Origin: Cyclina sinensis
Lineage: Eukaryota > Mollusca > Bivalvia > Venerida > Veneridae
Direction of reading: 5' to 3'
Length of the DNA stretch: 64,000 nucleotides
Assembly: GCA_012932295.1 (NCBI GenBank)
Contig: JAAONU010000006.1
Coordinates: 17,376,904 to 17,440,903 of the forward strand
Within the stretch, counting starts at the first letter, position 1. Every line of letters starts with the position of its first letter. Under the pieces are notes generated by a model. That model did no database searches. It was not told the origin of the DNA and saw only the letters and a program-made list of their open reading frames with translations. The position numbers and the translations under genes are program-made. Below are positions 26,700 through 39,469 of the stretch, piece after piece.

Positions 26700-28515
26700 G
26701 TTTTTATTTAAGGTCTTTTAATTTATGTTTAAATGATGGACGAGATAGATTGTTACTTATCTGGTTTCCTAAATCGTCTTAACATTTTGTTAAATATTCT
26801 AACGTAAAACTAAAATGCTGAACGTTCTTCCGTGAGAGGAATTGTCATGACTACGGATATTTTCACATCTCTGTTTAGTAACTTGGATAAAACATTTGAA
26901 ACAGTCTGCTCTCGAAGAGGAATTAAACAACGCTTTATAGATTTTAACCTTTATATGTCAGGTATGACACGTGTAGAATAAAAGATTGAACAGCTTCTTT
27001 TCCCCATTTACCTTTTAATTCTCTACTATACGTTTTTTTTCTATACGTGAAAACATCCAATACAGAACTTCTGTTACATTTTTTCTTATTGTTCAAAAGG
27101 TATTTAATATTCATTTGTTTTTATGTCCAGATGTGGATGATTAATTACTACAGCTGAAGCAAAAGATTAATTAACTCAGAAATCAATGTCTATGTCTTTA
27201 AAGAAAGGATCCTTAATGTAATGAAACTTTAACTAGTGACAATATTAAAACACCACTCTCTCAATGAAGCATTCGGATGTAGCTAAAGAGTGTCTTTTTA
27301 ATAGCAAGAAAAGCAATATACATACAACATTACTGTGAATTTAATATCGAAAATGGGTTTAAGGTGCTCAAACATTGTTGGCGAAGTAACGTAGTGAAAA
27401 GGCCATTACATCATTATATTCTCCCTGTTAATAAAAATCTGCCTGAGAAGAACTAAATCAACAACAACAATTTTCAATAAAATATGAAAGCTAGCAAAAC
27501 TTGGAAAACATCTCAAAATACAAGAAGTCGAGAAATTATTAAGTTTACGCATTGAACAAAAATTGTGGAGCTATTGAGATCAATACTAAAGGCCATGCCA
27601 AACTTTAAGCTGCTACCGCATTGAAAGCTCCAACGTTATTTTAAATATTCGTTTTCTATTTTTTTAAAAGCACTACTCGAAACGTAAGATTAAGAAAGTC
27701 AGAAGGTGCATTTGTTGATTTAAAACTAGTTAAGACATTTGTTTTAGATGATCAACATATGGTCTCATGATGTCATTGACCGTAGATAAAGTAATTGATT
27801 TAGATACACTGCAAGCATAACGGTGTCAATGATTCAGTATAGGTTCAATGTATGTGTTTGCCAATTTCAATTCGTTTTTATATATTTTAGTGTTTACCAT
27901 TGTTATGTTTATTTCTTATTTCAAGTACTTCCATGTATTGATAAACTTTTTACATGGCTCGTTTTAAAACCAACATTTATATGATGTGTATATAATTGAT
28001 AATATGAATAGTATATATGAACCAAGTAAAGAACTTTTGGCAGGTTACATCTTATTCTTCTTGTTATTTCCACCTTTCAAAAAAGATCATCTTTTCTTTA
28101 TTTACAGTAAAAAGTTAAAGGAATTACAGTTAACAAAAAGTAACAATTCATTTTTTTCAACTGCAGTTTACCCCCAACTATTTAGCTTTTACTTTCTGAC
28201 TTACTGAATTCAATTTCTATTTGATTTTTTTTATCTCAAAGTTTACTTAACCCATGCTTGCTCCGTTTACATCTTCTATATTCAAATGTATCGAAAAAGA
28301 TAACCAAAAGAATAAAAGCAATTTAATGTAAGGCATCAATTACCTGTGGCCAAACAATGCTCTTTTTGAAAACATGTGTTGTTAGTATTCCATGTTTTAG
28401 TACGCCCATAATGTGGATAGGCCTATAATAATTCTTCATGTTTTATTTCAGGTGAAGTGTTGCAATCAAGGGAAATACCAGATATACTTTCTATTGTGAT
28501 AGTATCCTTTTACTT
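26700..28515. other. Intergenic, no gene recognised
   Basis: AT-rich, no homologous frame, no clear repeat structure. Confidence 0.45.
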
Positions 28516-28517
28516 TG

Positions 28518-29832
28518 GTTATACTCAGATTTACTTAAGTTATACTCATATATGCTCGTGTTATACTAAGACTGACTTAATTTATACTCATATATACTCA
28601 TATTATACTCAGATTAACTTAAGTTATACCCGTATATGCTCATGTTGTACTAAGATTAACTTAAGTTATACTCATATATGCTCGTGTTATACTCAGATTG
28701 ACTTAAATTATACTCATATATACTCGTGTTATATACTCAAATATTCTTAAGTTATACTCATATATACTCGTGTTATACTAAGATTGACTTAAGTTATACT
28801 TATATATGCTCATGTTATACTCATATTGACTTAAGTTATAATAATATGCTCATGTTATACTCAGATTGACTTAAGTTATACTCATATATACTCCTGTTAT
28901 ACTCAGATTGACATAAGTTATACTCATATATGCTCGTGTTATACTCAGATTGACTTAAATTATACTCATATATGCTCGTGTTATACTCAGATTGACTTAA
29001 GTTATACTTATATATGCTTATGTTATACTCAGATTGACTTAAGTTATACTGATATATACTCGTGTTATACTCAGATTGATATAAGTTATACTCATATATG
29101 CTCGTGTTATACTCAGATTGACTTAAATTATATTCATATATCCACGTGTTATACTCAGATTAACTTAAGTTATACTTATATATGATTATGTTATACTCAG
29201 ATTGACTTAAGTTATACTCATATATACTCGTGTTATACTCAGATTGACTTAAGTTATACTTATATGCTTATGTTATACTCAGATTGACTTAAGTTATACT
29301 CATATATACTCGTGTTATACTCAGATTGACTTAAGTTACACTCATTTATGCTCATGATATACTCAGATTGACTTAAGTTATACTTATATATGCTTATGTT
29401 ATACTCAGATTGACTTAAGTTATACTCATATATACTCGTGTTATACTGAGATTGACATAAGTTATACTGATATATGCTCGTGTTATACTCAGATTGACTA
29501 AAATTATACTCATATATACTCGTGTTATATACTCAAATATTCTTAAGTTATACTCATATATAGTCGTGTTATACTCAGATTGACTTAAGTTACACTCATT
29601 TATGCTCATGATATACTCAGATTGACTTAAGTTATACTCATTTATGCTTACGTTATACTCAGATTGACTTAAGTTGTGCTCATATATGCTAATGTTATAC
29701 TCAGATTGACTAAAGTTATACATATGCTAATGTTATACTCAGATTGACTTAAGTCATACTCATATATGCTCATGTTATACTCAGATATCCTTAAGTTATA
29801 CTCATATATACTCGTGTTATACTCAGATTTAG
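28518..29832 (+). repeat. 42-bp minisatellite, about 31 copies
   Basis: Units of TTATACTCATATATGCTCGT, then GTTATACTCAGATTGACTTAA and G. The 42-base period is a multiple of three, so frames stay open on both strands (28457-28750 plus, 29415-29723 minus). Some units are shortened by a few bases, which breaks these frames. Not a gene. Confidence 0.95.
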
Positions 29833-30750
29833 TTGTGTACTGCACAAATACTACATCTGCCTAGTCATACACAGTAAGAGATATGTAACATTTTAGGTAT
29901 ATGAATGACAACACTTTGTACAAGTATTTTTTTTTTGTATTTGCAAATGTGAGGTGTAAAACAAGGTACCACAGGCAATTTAGTGGGAATTTGCTCGTAA
30001 GTATATGTAACAAAGTGTGTCCCAAAATGAGCACATATACTTGCTAGAAAGTAAATGTATAATGAGTATCTTAAGGTACCTACTTGAACGCAGTGAGTAT
30101 TGCTAATAAGTATGGGAATAAATAGAATAAAATAGAACCATTTGAAATGTAGTGACCACTACCTAATAAGTAGGTAATCAAACAGTCAGAAAGTAGTGAG
30201 TTAAAATATTTACAGTTACAAATTTACTGGGTGTCTAACCAAGAACTGAGTTGAGAAGTTTCTTGTCAACAGTTTGATGACTCAGTATTTCTCAAGTAAA
30301 AACGTCGTAAGTTTTTGATTAGATGTGTAATCTGAGATTCACAACATACCAGGTATCTTGCAAATTCAGCGAATGCGTTACAGTCTCAGAGCTTAGAAGT
30401 AACAAAAGATAAGTGTTTGCAGAGGTGTTGTGGTAAAGAATCATGATCTTCTTCTTCCGTTTAGTAATAATAGTAAGTAATTAATTTATTGTCAGACACG
30501 TAAAGTTAATTCATACGAAAACTGCAGCTTTACAAGAGCTTAATAATCAGAAATTGAAAAGATCAATAAGGGATGCCGATGCAACATGATGAGCCTTTTT
30601 TGCTTGAACGTTTTAGGATCCTGGCTTCAGTATTTGTTCGTTATTGGCGCGAAATCTGAAGGCATGATATTTAAATGTGACATTGACTTTTAATGCAGCA
30701 ACTTCAAAATAAAACTGGTGATTTACTATATAGTCTAAGGGTCCTTGTTC
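29833..30750. other. Intergenic, no gene recognised
   Basis: Repeated short words such as AATAAGTA occur at 30100-30180. Nothing else identifiable. Confidence 0.4.
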
Positions 30751-30759
30751 AATATTTTC

Positions 30760-33010
30760 TGAAATAATTGAAAAAAAAAAACTGTTGTATTAGTGCAGGT
30801 CTATGTGAGCTTGACCTTTGATGCGCTTAGCCTAAAACAGTTTGGGCTAACTACACATAAATCTGAACTAGGTTTAATGGATTTATTCTTTGTGGTGTTA
30901 CTGAGCGAAGACCCTTCTTAAGTTAAGTTTCTTGTGCATTTGACTTTTGATGCAGTGAACACAGTATCAGTAGATTTAATGTTTACAAGCCAAATCATCC
31001 ATCAAAGTTTTAAGGATCTATGTACATTAATTAGTACTAGAGTTACTGATAACATATTATTTTCAGAGTACATACTCTTCTGAGCTTGACCATTGACCCA
31101 ATGGGCCAACCATTCAATCGTGCAAAGACATTTCTGGTTTCAGCTATTTTCGAATAACAAATACACAACGGTTTTAGGCCTCTCTGAACTTTGCCCTTGA
31201 TCCCATTGGACTTATCATGTCCAAAAATCCTGTAAAGTTTAAAGGTAACTGGTAAGTTATTGGTTCAATTATTCTTGAGTTATTGATTGGAAACAGATTT
31301 CAGAGAGCAGGCCCTTGTGAACTTGTCTTTGACCCTGTAAGTAAAAAACAATAGTGATCATCTATTGCACAATTAATCTTGTAAATTTTGAATTCGCGTT
31401 GAGTTATTGACCAAAAATCTGCTTGATCCTATGGGAACAAGGCAGTCTGAAGGACAGCTAAATCCCCTTCCGCAGCGGACATGAATGTGTACTTCTTGAC
31501 CTTTAACCAACCATGACCTTGATGTTGTGCCATGCATATTATAAGCACATAGTCTCATGATAGTAGTTATTTGTGCCAAGTTATTTAAAATATTCCATAA
31601 AGTCAAAAAGTTATGGAGAACATTTAACCTTGACCTTGGGGGTAGCAACCTGGATGTTGGGTTCTGCACATCGTGTCATAGTGGTGATCATTTGTGCAAA
31701 GTAATTAAAAAGCTTTTCGTAAGCCAAGTTAGTAAGTTATAGAGCAGACGTGAAATGTGGATATTTGACCTTTAACTGTGACCTTGACCTTGTGGGAAGC
31801 AACCCAAATATTGCGCTCTGCACATCGTCTCATAATGGTGATCACTTGTGCCAAGTTATTTCAAAAAATTTTCAGCGGCTTAAAAGTTATGGAGCGGAAA
31901 CGTAATGTAGACTTTTTAACACTTGACCTTTTAGTGTGACCTTGATCTTGGGGGTAGCAACCATTTATTGTGCTCTGCACATCGTCTCATAATGGTGATC
32001 ACTTGTGCCATGTTATTTCAAACAATTTCAGTGGTTTAAAAGTTATGGAGCGGACACGAAATGTAGACTTTTTAAAACTTGACCTTTAAGTGTGACCTTG
32101 ACCTTGGGGGTAGCAACCCAATACTTGCGCTCTGCACATCGTCTTATAATGGTGATCACTTGTGCCAAGTTATTTCAAAAACTTATCAGCAGTTTGAAAG
32201 TTATAGAGCGGATACGAAAGTGTTACAGACGGACAGACGGACGGACAGTAGCAACCCAATTATTACGCTCTGCACATCATCACATAATGGTGAACACTTG
32301 TGCCAAGTTATTTCAAAAAAATTTCAGCTGTTTAAAAGTTATGGAGCGGACACGAAATGTAGACTTTTTAACACTTAGCCTTTCAGTGTGACCTTGACCT
32401 TGGGGGTAGCAACCCAATTATTGCGCTCTGCACATCGTCTCATAATGGTGATCACTTGTGGCAAGTTATTTCAAAAAATTTTCAGCAGTTTAAAAGTTAT
32501 GGAGCGGACACGAAAGTGTTATGGACGGACTGACGGACGGACGGACGGACGGACTGTCAGACGGAGGCCATTCCTATAATCCCCTCCCCGCTTTGCGGAA
32601 GGGGATTAAAAAGTAAACGAACCAAATACGATAGGGATCTGTCCTCTTTTAAGGTCATTGCTGCAGTTATTCTTGAGTTATTGATCGGATCCTTTTTTCA
32701 AATCGCAGGGCTCTGTGAGCTTGACTTCCACCAGGTTTGCTTAAAACAATATGATTAATCTACACGTCATACCCAACCTCATTGTAATGTTTGAAGGTTC
32801 TAAGAGTACTTGCTCTTATCTTGTTGATTGGACACTATTTCCATAGTTCGGGAGCCGGAAGCATAAACAATTCAGGTCATCTGTTAATCATGCCCAACCA
32901 CCATGTAATGTTTTAAAATTTTAAGTTGTTGGGTGTAGTTTTTTTTCAGTTACTGATCGGAAATCAGTTTCAGACTGCTGGCCCCTGAGACCTTGACATT
33001 ACAGCGGACA
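30760..33010 (+). repeat. Tandem-core dispersed element, interrupted by a nested element
   Basis: Units of about 130 bases marked by forms of GTGAGCTTGACCTTTGATGC recur at 30806, 30936, 31081, 31184 and 31316, then resume at 32714 and 32985. The gap is filled by the separate element at 31457-32607. Phrases such as TTCTTGAGTTATTGATYGGA occur on both sides of the insertion. Confidence 0.65.
31457..32607 (+). mobile_element. 'Pearl'-like bivalve element (tandem core plus ACGG microsatellite)
   Basis: About seven core units with a period near 157 bases, marked by CTCTGCACATCGTCTCATAA at 31817, 31974, 32131, 32269 and 32427, each with GTGCCAAGTTATTTCAAA and GTTATGGAGCGGACACGAAA. An ACGG microsatellite sits at 32524-32555 and a shorter one at 32227. 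The ends carry inverted repeats (TAAATCCCCTTCCGC at 31457 and its complement at the right end). This is the architecture of bivalve pearl elements, thought to be non-autonomous Helentron-type transposons. Several in-frame units give open frames that are not genes. Confidence 0.75.
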
Positions 33011-34060
33011 TTACATAGTGAATAATTGGGATTGTAGAGCCTTTATAACCAGAGGCCTTTTGTTCAACGTCAATTTTATATACTAGCAGTGTGAAAAATA
33101 TCTTTAGAAAGATAAGACTGAAGGCGGAAAAATAACATAGTTTGTATCAAATCATTTAGGGAAACTTTTATTTCATAACTATTAATTATTAAAGTATGTT
33201 TGCCTAAATTTAGACATGGTTTTGCTTGAAACATTCTACGTTTGCTTGTCATTACAAAAATTTCAAGTTGCTTAAAAACGCACTTGCGTTTCCCATGCAT
33301 ACAGCCAAAATCTTTATACAACAACTAAAGTGTATTCATGTATTGCTTAAAGGTAATTCAATATTAAATATAAATAACACTGCAATTACTGGGAAAATAG
33401 TATAGTTGACGTGGACAACTTGAATTCTACATCACCTTTTGGACACTGTCCTATTAACTAAATCCAATTTGCCTTATTTCACGGCCAATACAGTATCACT
33501 TTTGCTGCCCGCGGCCGTGTGTTTTTGATTTCGGCAAGGTTAAAGAGACAATTTGTGTTTAACTGAGTCAAGCGATAAGTATTTTAATAACTTTGATTAT
33601 TAGTAATTAAATAAAGTACCGAGTTCTTCGGAACAGTTAAGCATTGTCGACAAAAAGGTTTGGTCGTTAAAATCAGCAAGTTGTCATGAAGGCCACTATT
33701 GACGCATAGAGGTACTTAGTGACGTAAAAAACCATTCTTTCCATAAACCAAGAATTCAAAAAAATAGTTTGGTCCAGCTGCAACACACATTGCTTTATCT
33801 CTTTTAGATATGTTCTTATAATGTTGCCAATTTTATGTTTTCCAAAGAGTTTAAAACTTCGTGATATTGTTTTTATTACTTTTTTTCCTTTCTAACTCAG
33901 GATGGAAATTAATACAAATATTGAGAGAAAAACCTTTTACCTCTTGTGGACAAAACAGAAAAGCGATTACTTTTAAGCCCTGCTAGAGGGCTAAAATAAT
34001 TAGATGTTGTTGTCTGGACACAATCATGATTCAGCAGAAAATGTCCGCGTATCAGGACTC
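33010..34060. other. Intergenic, no gene recognised
   Basis: No homologous frame. A short hairpin (AGCCCTGCTAGAGGGCT, 33977-33993) may belong to the SINE-like feature that follows. Confidence 0.4.
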
Positions 34061-34064
34061 CTTG

Positions 34065-34140
34065 ACTAGCTGGAATTCGAACCTAGCCAAATATCTATCG
34101 TCAAATACAGTGTTGTAGGCCACAACTGAGCTTCCAAGTT
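34065..34140 (-). repeat. Possible tRNA-derived SINE head
   Basis: On the minus strand AAGCTCAGTTG (A-box-like, 34123-34133) is followed 50 bases later by GGTTCGAATTCCA (B-box-like, 34071-34083), the spacing of an internal Pol III promoter. The acceptor-stem halves do not pair, so it is not a working tRNA gene. It lies just upstream of the sulfotransferase start. Confidence 0.4.
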
Positions 34141-34197
34141 CTATATTATGCGTCAGTTTTATCCTTAATTCAGTTTCAAATAATGTACAGCAGGAAA

Positions 34198-34270
34198 ATG
34201 GCATCAGTGAGGTACCTCTTTATAGCTGTAACACTCTGGTGTGTGGGTTTAGATATAAAGCTTTTATTAT
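34198..34270 (+). CDS. Sulfotransferase coding exon 1 (signal anchor)
   Basis: Encodes the N-terminus MASVRYLFIAVTLWCVG and onward, a hydrophobic membrane anchor, and stops at a consensus GTAAGT donor at 34271. It leaves one base, which joins AC of exon 2 to form a Tyr codon. No stop is seen in this frame for at least 80 bases upstream, so the 5' boundary of the transcript is open. Confidence 0.75.
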
Positions 34271-35368
34271 GTAAGTATTATTTGTCTTATAATTTATCAT
34301 CTTGAACTGCGTGTTTAATTGATTGATTGTGGAACCTTGGAAGTATACTACACTAATCATAAAATCTGTACTTTATAATTATATAATATATAATATAATT
34401 TATAATTTTAAGTCAATTTTATTGTTCTATCTGATGATCTTGTCAGCATATTTTACACGATTACCAACTTTGAAAGTTTACTTTTATTCAACTGTAGTAC
34501 ATAAGCTTAACTTCAAGTCAAACTGCTTAGTACAACGACAAATACATGGACAACACACATATCCTTCAATGAGAAAGTCTAAGACAGAGCTTATATTAAA
34601 ACATAAGCAACCAAATAGATGCAAGACTTGAGAATAGAATATCACCATACTCATTGCCAGAGGAAGCTTTATAAGGAAGCTCAATACTCATCTACTATAG
34701 TCGACAGAGTAATGTTGAAACAGACGACCTTAGACCATTTAATGATAATAATTTCGCCTGAAAACGTAAGATGAAATTATTATTACGGAGTGTCAAAATC
34801 ACAATTTTAAAATCAGTGACACTGTAAAAAATCAACAAGATTACAAAGAACGCATACTGTTAAGGGTCTTTTTGGCTAACTGAACATTTATTTAAAAATT
34901 GCAAAATGATAAAAGCTGGTTCAATGAAATATACAAAATAAAAGTAGGCTTTCACTAACATTTTTCTGGAATCTGTTTTTATAAGGTTACAATTGTCACT
35001 GATTTAGTCATATTTATGCGAATAGTTTTTGGCCTGTCCATCTGTCAGTCCGTTAGCCCGTCATTCAACCCCTTATTCCGTCCGAAAACTTTAACATTGC
35101 CCTGAACTTCCTTCTTAGTAAATGGATTTACTTCATACTTGAACATAACAACTCTTTGGACAAGATCTTTCCAATGACGTACATTGACCCCTGAATGACC
35201 TTGACCTCGAAGGTCCAATTGTCTAAAATACTTAATATTGGTCAGAACAGATTGCTCAACAGATTTAGTTCATGTTTGCACACAACAATCTTTTGGGAGA
35301 GATCTTTCCAATGCAATACATTTTTACGTTTGACCCCCAAATGACCTTAATCATGAAATCAAAATGTC

Positions 35369-35409
<41 letters not shown>

Positions 35410-38400
35410 TTTGAATCAACAGATTACGTTCATGTTTGCACACAACAATTTTTTTAGAGAGTTTTTCCACTTGACGTAACATTTTTATCTTAATCCCTAA
35501 ATGACATTGACCTTGAGGTGAAATTGTCAAAAAAATTCTTTTGAAAGATCAACAATTTCTCTACTCAAATGTCAAAGCACCACTTTGGGGGGCATTGTCA
35601 TCTTTAGTGACAGTTCTTGTTTACTGGTAACTAAGTCGTTGTACTTGCAAATTTCAAACGTATTTATTAAGAAATTACGTAGGTATGATTAGTTTTGCGT
35701 CCTTTTTGTCATGAATTATATCCTAACATTCTTTTTGACAAAATGAGTAATTCTCTTATTATCTTCCTTTGCAGACAGACCACTGACTGGAAGGAATAAT
35801 GTAAATCCACTTTTAAGGGATGAATCTTTAGAGGTACTACGATTTCAGGTTGTATTATTCTTCAGAAATCATCCTGTAAAGTTTTGCAAACAATAAAAAG
35901 AGTAAAAGGACAAAAAGATCCAAAGTTTAATTAAAAATGTACTTTCTATTAACGTATATTTTGCTAAAAATGAATGTGTAGAATTTTCTTACATGTTCTT
36001 ATCGGACCATCTTAAGACTTAATGGGGTAGTTTCTATTTTTAAACGTAATGTCACTTCGTCTTAGTATAACTGTATCCTCCATCAACCATTTAACAATAA
36101 TTCAACATAGCGGAAATAAACGGTTGACGCTTGATAATATGCACATATGTATAATAGTTGAGTAACATGCCAGATAATGGCTTTAAAAGCTTTAAAATTA
36201 ACCATAGATGTTTAGGTAGACTTATATGTATCCGTACGTTTCTGCATAATTTTACCTGTGACATTCAAACAACTTGCTATGTTTTAACCTTGAGATAAAA
36301 TAGGAGTGAAAACCAGTGAAACAATTGCCAAGGTCTTAACGGCATATACAAGACATATTATCTATTTAACGCATACAACTGTCGAGGTCTTAATGACATA
36401 CACAAGACATATTATCTATTTAACGCATACAACTGTCGAGGTCTTAATGACATACACAAGACATATTATCTATTCAACGCATACAACTGTCGAGGTCTTA
36501 ATGACATACACAAGACATATGATCTATTCAACGCATACAATTGTCCAGGTCTTAATGACATACGCGAGACATATGATCTATTTAACGCCTACAACTGTCC
36601 AGGTCTTAATGACATACACAAGACATATGATCTATTTAACGCATACAATTGCCCAGGTCTCAATTACATATACAAGATATATGATCTATTTAACGCATAC
36701 AATTGTCCAGGTCTTAATGACATACACAAGACATATGATCTATTTAACGCATACAACTGTCCAGGTCTTAATGACATACACAAGACATATGATCTATTTT
36801 ACGCATACAACTGTCCAGGTCTTAATGACATACACAAGACATATGATCTATTTAACGCATACAACTGTCCAGGTCTTAATGACAAACACAAGACATATGA
36901 TCTATTTAACGCATACAACTGTCCAGGTCTTAATGACAAACACAAGACATATGATTTATTTAACGCATACAACTGTCCAGGTCTTAATGACATACACAAG
37001 ACATATGATCTATTTAACGCATACAATTGCCCAGGTCTTAATGACATACACAAGACATATGATCTATTTAACGCATACAATTGCCCAGGTCTCAATTACA
37101 TATACAAGATATATGATCTATTTAACGCATACAACTGTCCAGGTCTTAATGACATACACAAGACATATGATCTATTTAACGCATACAATTGTCCAGGTCT
37201 TAATGACATATACAAGACATATGATATATTTAACGTAACAACTGTCCAGGTCTCAATTACATACACAAGACATATGATCTAATTAACGCATACAATTGTC
37301 CAGGTCTCAATCACATATACAAGACATATGATCTATTTAACGCATACAACTGTCCAGGTCTCAATTATATACACAAGATATATGATCTATTTAACGCATA
37401 CAACTGTCCAGGTCTATATGACATACACAAGACATATAATCTATTTAACGCATACAACTGTCCAGATCTAAATGACATAAACAAGACATATCATCTATTT
37501 AACGCATACAATTGTTAAGGAACTCAATTACATATACAAGACATATGATCTATTAAACGCATTCAACTGCCCAGGTCTTGATGACATACACAAGACATAT
37601 GATCTATTTAACGCATACAACTTTCCAGGTCTTAATGACATACACAAGACATATGATCTATTCAACGCATACAACTGTCCAGGTCTTAATGACATACACA
37701 AGACATATGATCTATTTAACGCATACAATTGCCCAGGTCTTAATTACATACACGAGACATATGATCTGTTAAACGCATACAATTGCCCAGATGTTAATGA
37801 CATACACGAGACATATGATCTCTTTAACGCATACAATTGTCCAGGTGTTAATGACATACACAAGACATATGATCTGTTAAACGCATACAATTGCCCAGAT
37901 GTTAATGACATACACGAGACATATGATCTCTTTAACGCATACAATTGTCCAGGTGTTAATGATATACGCGAGACATATGATCTATTTAACGCATAAAATT
38001 GCCCAGGTGTTAATGACATACCCGAGACATCTGATCTATTTAACGCATACAATTACCCAGGTGTTAATTGCATATACGAGACATCTGATCTACGTTATTT
38101 AACGCATACAATTGCCCAGGTGTTAATGACATATACGAGATATATGGTCTATTTAACGCATACGCTTTGAACAGATTACTGTGTATAATAGAAAATTTAT
38201 GTCTCATTTTAGATTTAAAGAAGGTGAAATGCCACAAAATATGGAACTCCAAATAGATTATTAAACCTTAAGAACATCTCATGTAAATTTAACCAAACAC
38301 ATAAGATTACATATTAGTATTTGTGTTTCAGGCTAGACCAAAGATAAACTATGGAGAGATCAGAGAAAGGAATATACAAAGGATTAAAGAACTTAAAAAA

Positions 38401-39465
38401 TCTTGTGAGGTACTGGGGTTCTCAAATTTTTCAGACGAAAGTCTCTATTTCACTGGAATAAATCGTTTACGTGCCCATATTGACCCTCACTTAAATGTGC
38501 TTTTTTGTCGCATAAATAAATGTGGATCTACACTGTCGTTAGAAATTTTGAAACGCGTATTTCAGTGTGATACAAGTTGTCTAATTTCAACTGCAATGAA
38601 TGTCAAACAAAGTCCACAGCTGGCATGGAAAGTTATGAAAAATGCCTTCTCATTTGTTACCGTTCGAGAGCCCTACGGTCGCATATTTTCATCGTATAGC
38701 AATTTGTTCTACCTCCCGAAAGAAGACTGGCTTTCAAGAGGGGTAAAAATAATACGACAAGTCCGAGGAAATGCCTCGATAGAAAGTCTGACGTATGGCC
38801 ATGACTTGACGTTTGTAGAACTAGTCAAGTATATTGTCCATAACTACGAAAGTGGTACATATATCGACCCTCACGTCCGTCCAATGCACCATTCTTCTTG
38901 TAACCCATGCGCATACAACTTTAACTACTTAGCAAAACTGGAAACTCTGTCATCTGATTTGGAGTATATGCTACATGAATGGCGAGAAAGACATTACATA
39001 AACGACTACCCAGAAAATCTTGTTACAGATGTCAAAGATTGGACAGTCTGGGGGCCAATAAAACATTTCATTTCTACTGTCAATTTAACTAGAGATTCAA
39101 GTATTCCATTGCGTAATATGTTTGTAAGAACATGGACGTATTACCAGATGAAAGGCATAGTATCTAAACACATTGACATGCCCTTTCGCAATTCTGAACT
39201 TTGGTTTGTAGACTTCAATATTTTTAAAAGAGTTTTAAGCAATGCTATGATACTGTCAGAGGCAAACAAAAATTCAGTGCAGAATCAGCGCATGGAAGCA
39301 ATGAAACAGGCTTATGCAACTGTTCCAATGGAATACATGGAACGGCTTAGCAAGGTAGTGAAAACTGATTGTATTTTGTTTGGATACGACGATAGACCCG
39401 CTTATCTTTTTGATAGGTCAAAATCCGAGAAAAGTGACAACTTTGATTACTTTAAAGATTTATAA
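34198..39465 (+). CDS. Carbohydrate sulfotransferase (HNK-1/chondroitin 4-O type), three coding exons
   Basis: Spliced gene: exons 34198-34270, 35775-35833 and 38332-39465, GT-AG introns, phases 1 and 0, giving about 421 residues. Residues 7-25 form a hydrophobic signal anchor after a short N-terminal tail, as in type II Golgi enzymes. The 5'-phosphosulfate-binding loop CRINKCGST lies near residues 103-111, the 3'-phosphate-binding segment VREPYGRIFSSYSN near 155-168, and the C-terminal family block (DPHVRPMHH, then CNPC and LAKLETL) near 224-250. These are hallmarks of the Sulfotransfer_2 family (CHST8-14 group), which transfers sulfate from PAPS to GalNAc, GlcA or related sugars on glycoproteins or glycosaminoglycans. 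The exact acceptor cannot be told from the sequence. Start chosen at 34198 for its Kozak context (A at -3, G at +4); an in-frame ATG at 34183 would add five residues. No frameshift or premature stop; the gene looks intact. Confidence 0.88.
35011..35622 (+). repeat. Tandem-core dispersed element, copy 1, in sulfotransferase intron 1
   Basis: Starts with a TCCGTC-type run (CTGTCAGTCCGTTAGCCCGT), has about three core units of 150 bases (TTCATGTTTGCACACAACAA at 35269 and 35429) and ends with GTCAAAGCACCAC then GGGGGCATTGTCATCTT. It matches the element at 40518-40955. A (CA)n microsatellite, about 17 repeats, lies at 35372-35407. Confidence 0.7.
35775..35833 (+). CDS. Sulfotransferase coding exon 2 (stem)
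   Basis: Short exon between a pyrimidine-rich acceptor ending TTTGCAG and a GTACTA donor. It reads (Y)RPLTGRNNVNPLLRDESLE, a plausible luminal stem, with phase 1 in and phase 0 out. It has no diagnostic motif; the support is phase agreement with both neighbours and good splice sites. Confidence 0.65.
36321..38164 (+). repeat. 54-bp minisatellite, about 34 copies, inside sulfotransferase intron 2
   Basis: Units of AACGCATACAACTGTCCAGG, TCTTAATGACATACACAAGA, CATATGATCTATTT. The 54-base period keeps frames open on both strands: a 310-codon plus-strand frame at 36306-37238 (18-residue repeat YTRHMIYLTHTTVQVLMT) and shorter minus-strand frames. Unit variants are almost all residue-changing, so no protein is called. 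A variant unit with GCCCAGGTCTCAATTACATA recurs 432 bases apart (36651, 37083), exactly eight units, which shows a higher-order duplication. Confidence 0.95.
38332..39465 (+). CDS. Sulfotransferase coding exon 3 (catalytic domain)
   Basis: A single large exon carries the whole PAPS-binding and catalytic region and ends at TAA 39463-39465. The acceptor is TTTGTGTTTCAG at 38320-38331. The ATG nine bases upstream of the exon (38323) is intronic. One large 3' coding exon is usual for this enzyme family. Confidence 0.92.
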   Translation, partial: ARPKINYGEIRERNIQRIKELKKSCEVLGFSNFSDESLYFTGINRLRAHIDPHLNVLFCRINKCGSTLSLEILKRVFQCDTSCLISTAMNVKQSPQLAWKVMKNAFSFVTVREPYGRIFSSYSNLFYLPKEDWLSRGVKIIRQVRGNASIESLTYGHDLTFVELVKYIVHNYESGTYIDPHVRPMHHSSCNPCAYNFNYLAKLETLSSDLEYMLHEWRERHYINDYPENLVTDVKDWTVWGPIKHFISTVNLTRDSSIPLRNMFVRTWTYYQMKGIVSKHIDMPFRNSELWFVDFNIFKRVLSNAMILSEANKNSVQNQRMEAMKQAYATVPMEYMERLSKVVKTDCILFGYDDRPAYLFDRSKSEKSDNFDYFKDL

Positions 39466-39469
39466 TGCA

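Noticed and set aside
28457..29723. Repeat frames of about 100 codons on both strands
   Set aside because: Produced by the 42-base tandem array; frames break where units are shortened.
34065..34140. Functional tRNA gene
   Set aside because: Box-like promoter sequences are present but the acceptor stem does not pair.
36306..37238. 310-codon repeat protein frame
   Set aside because: It lies in an intron of a well-supported gene, arises from a 54-base tandem unit, is also open on the other strand, and its unit differences are residue-changing.
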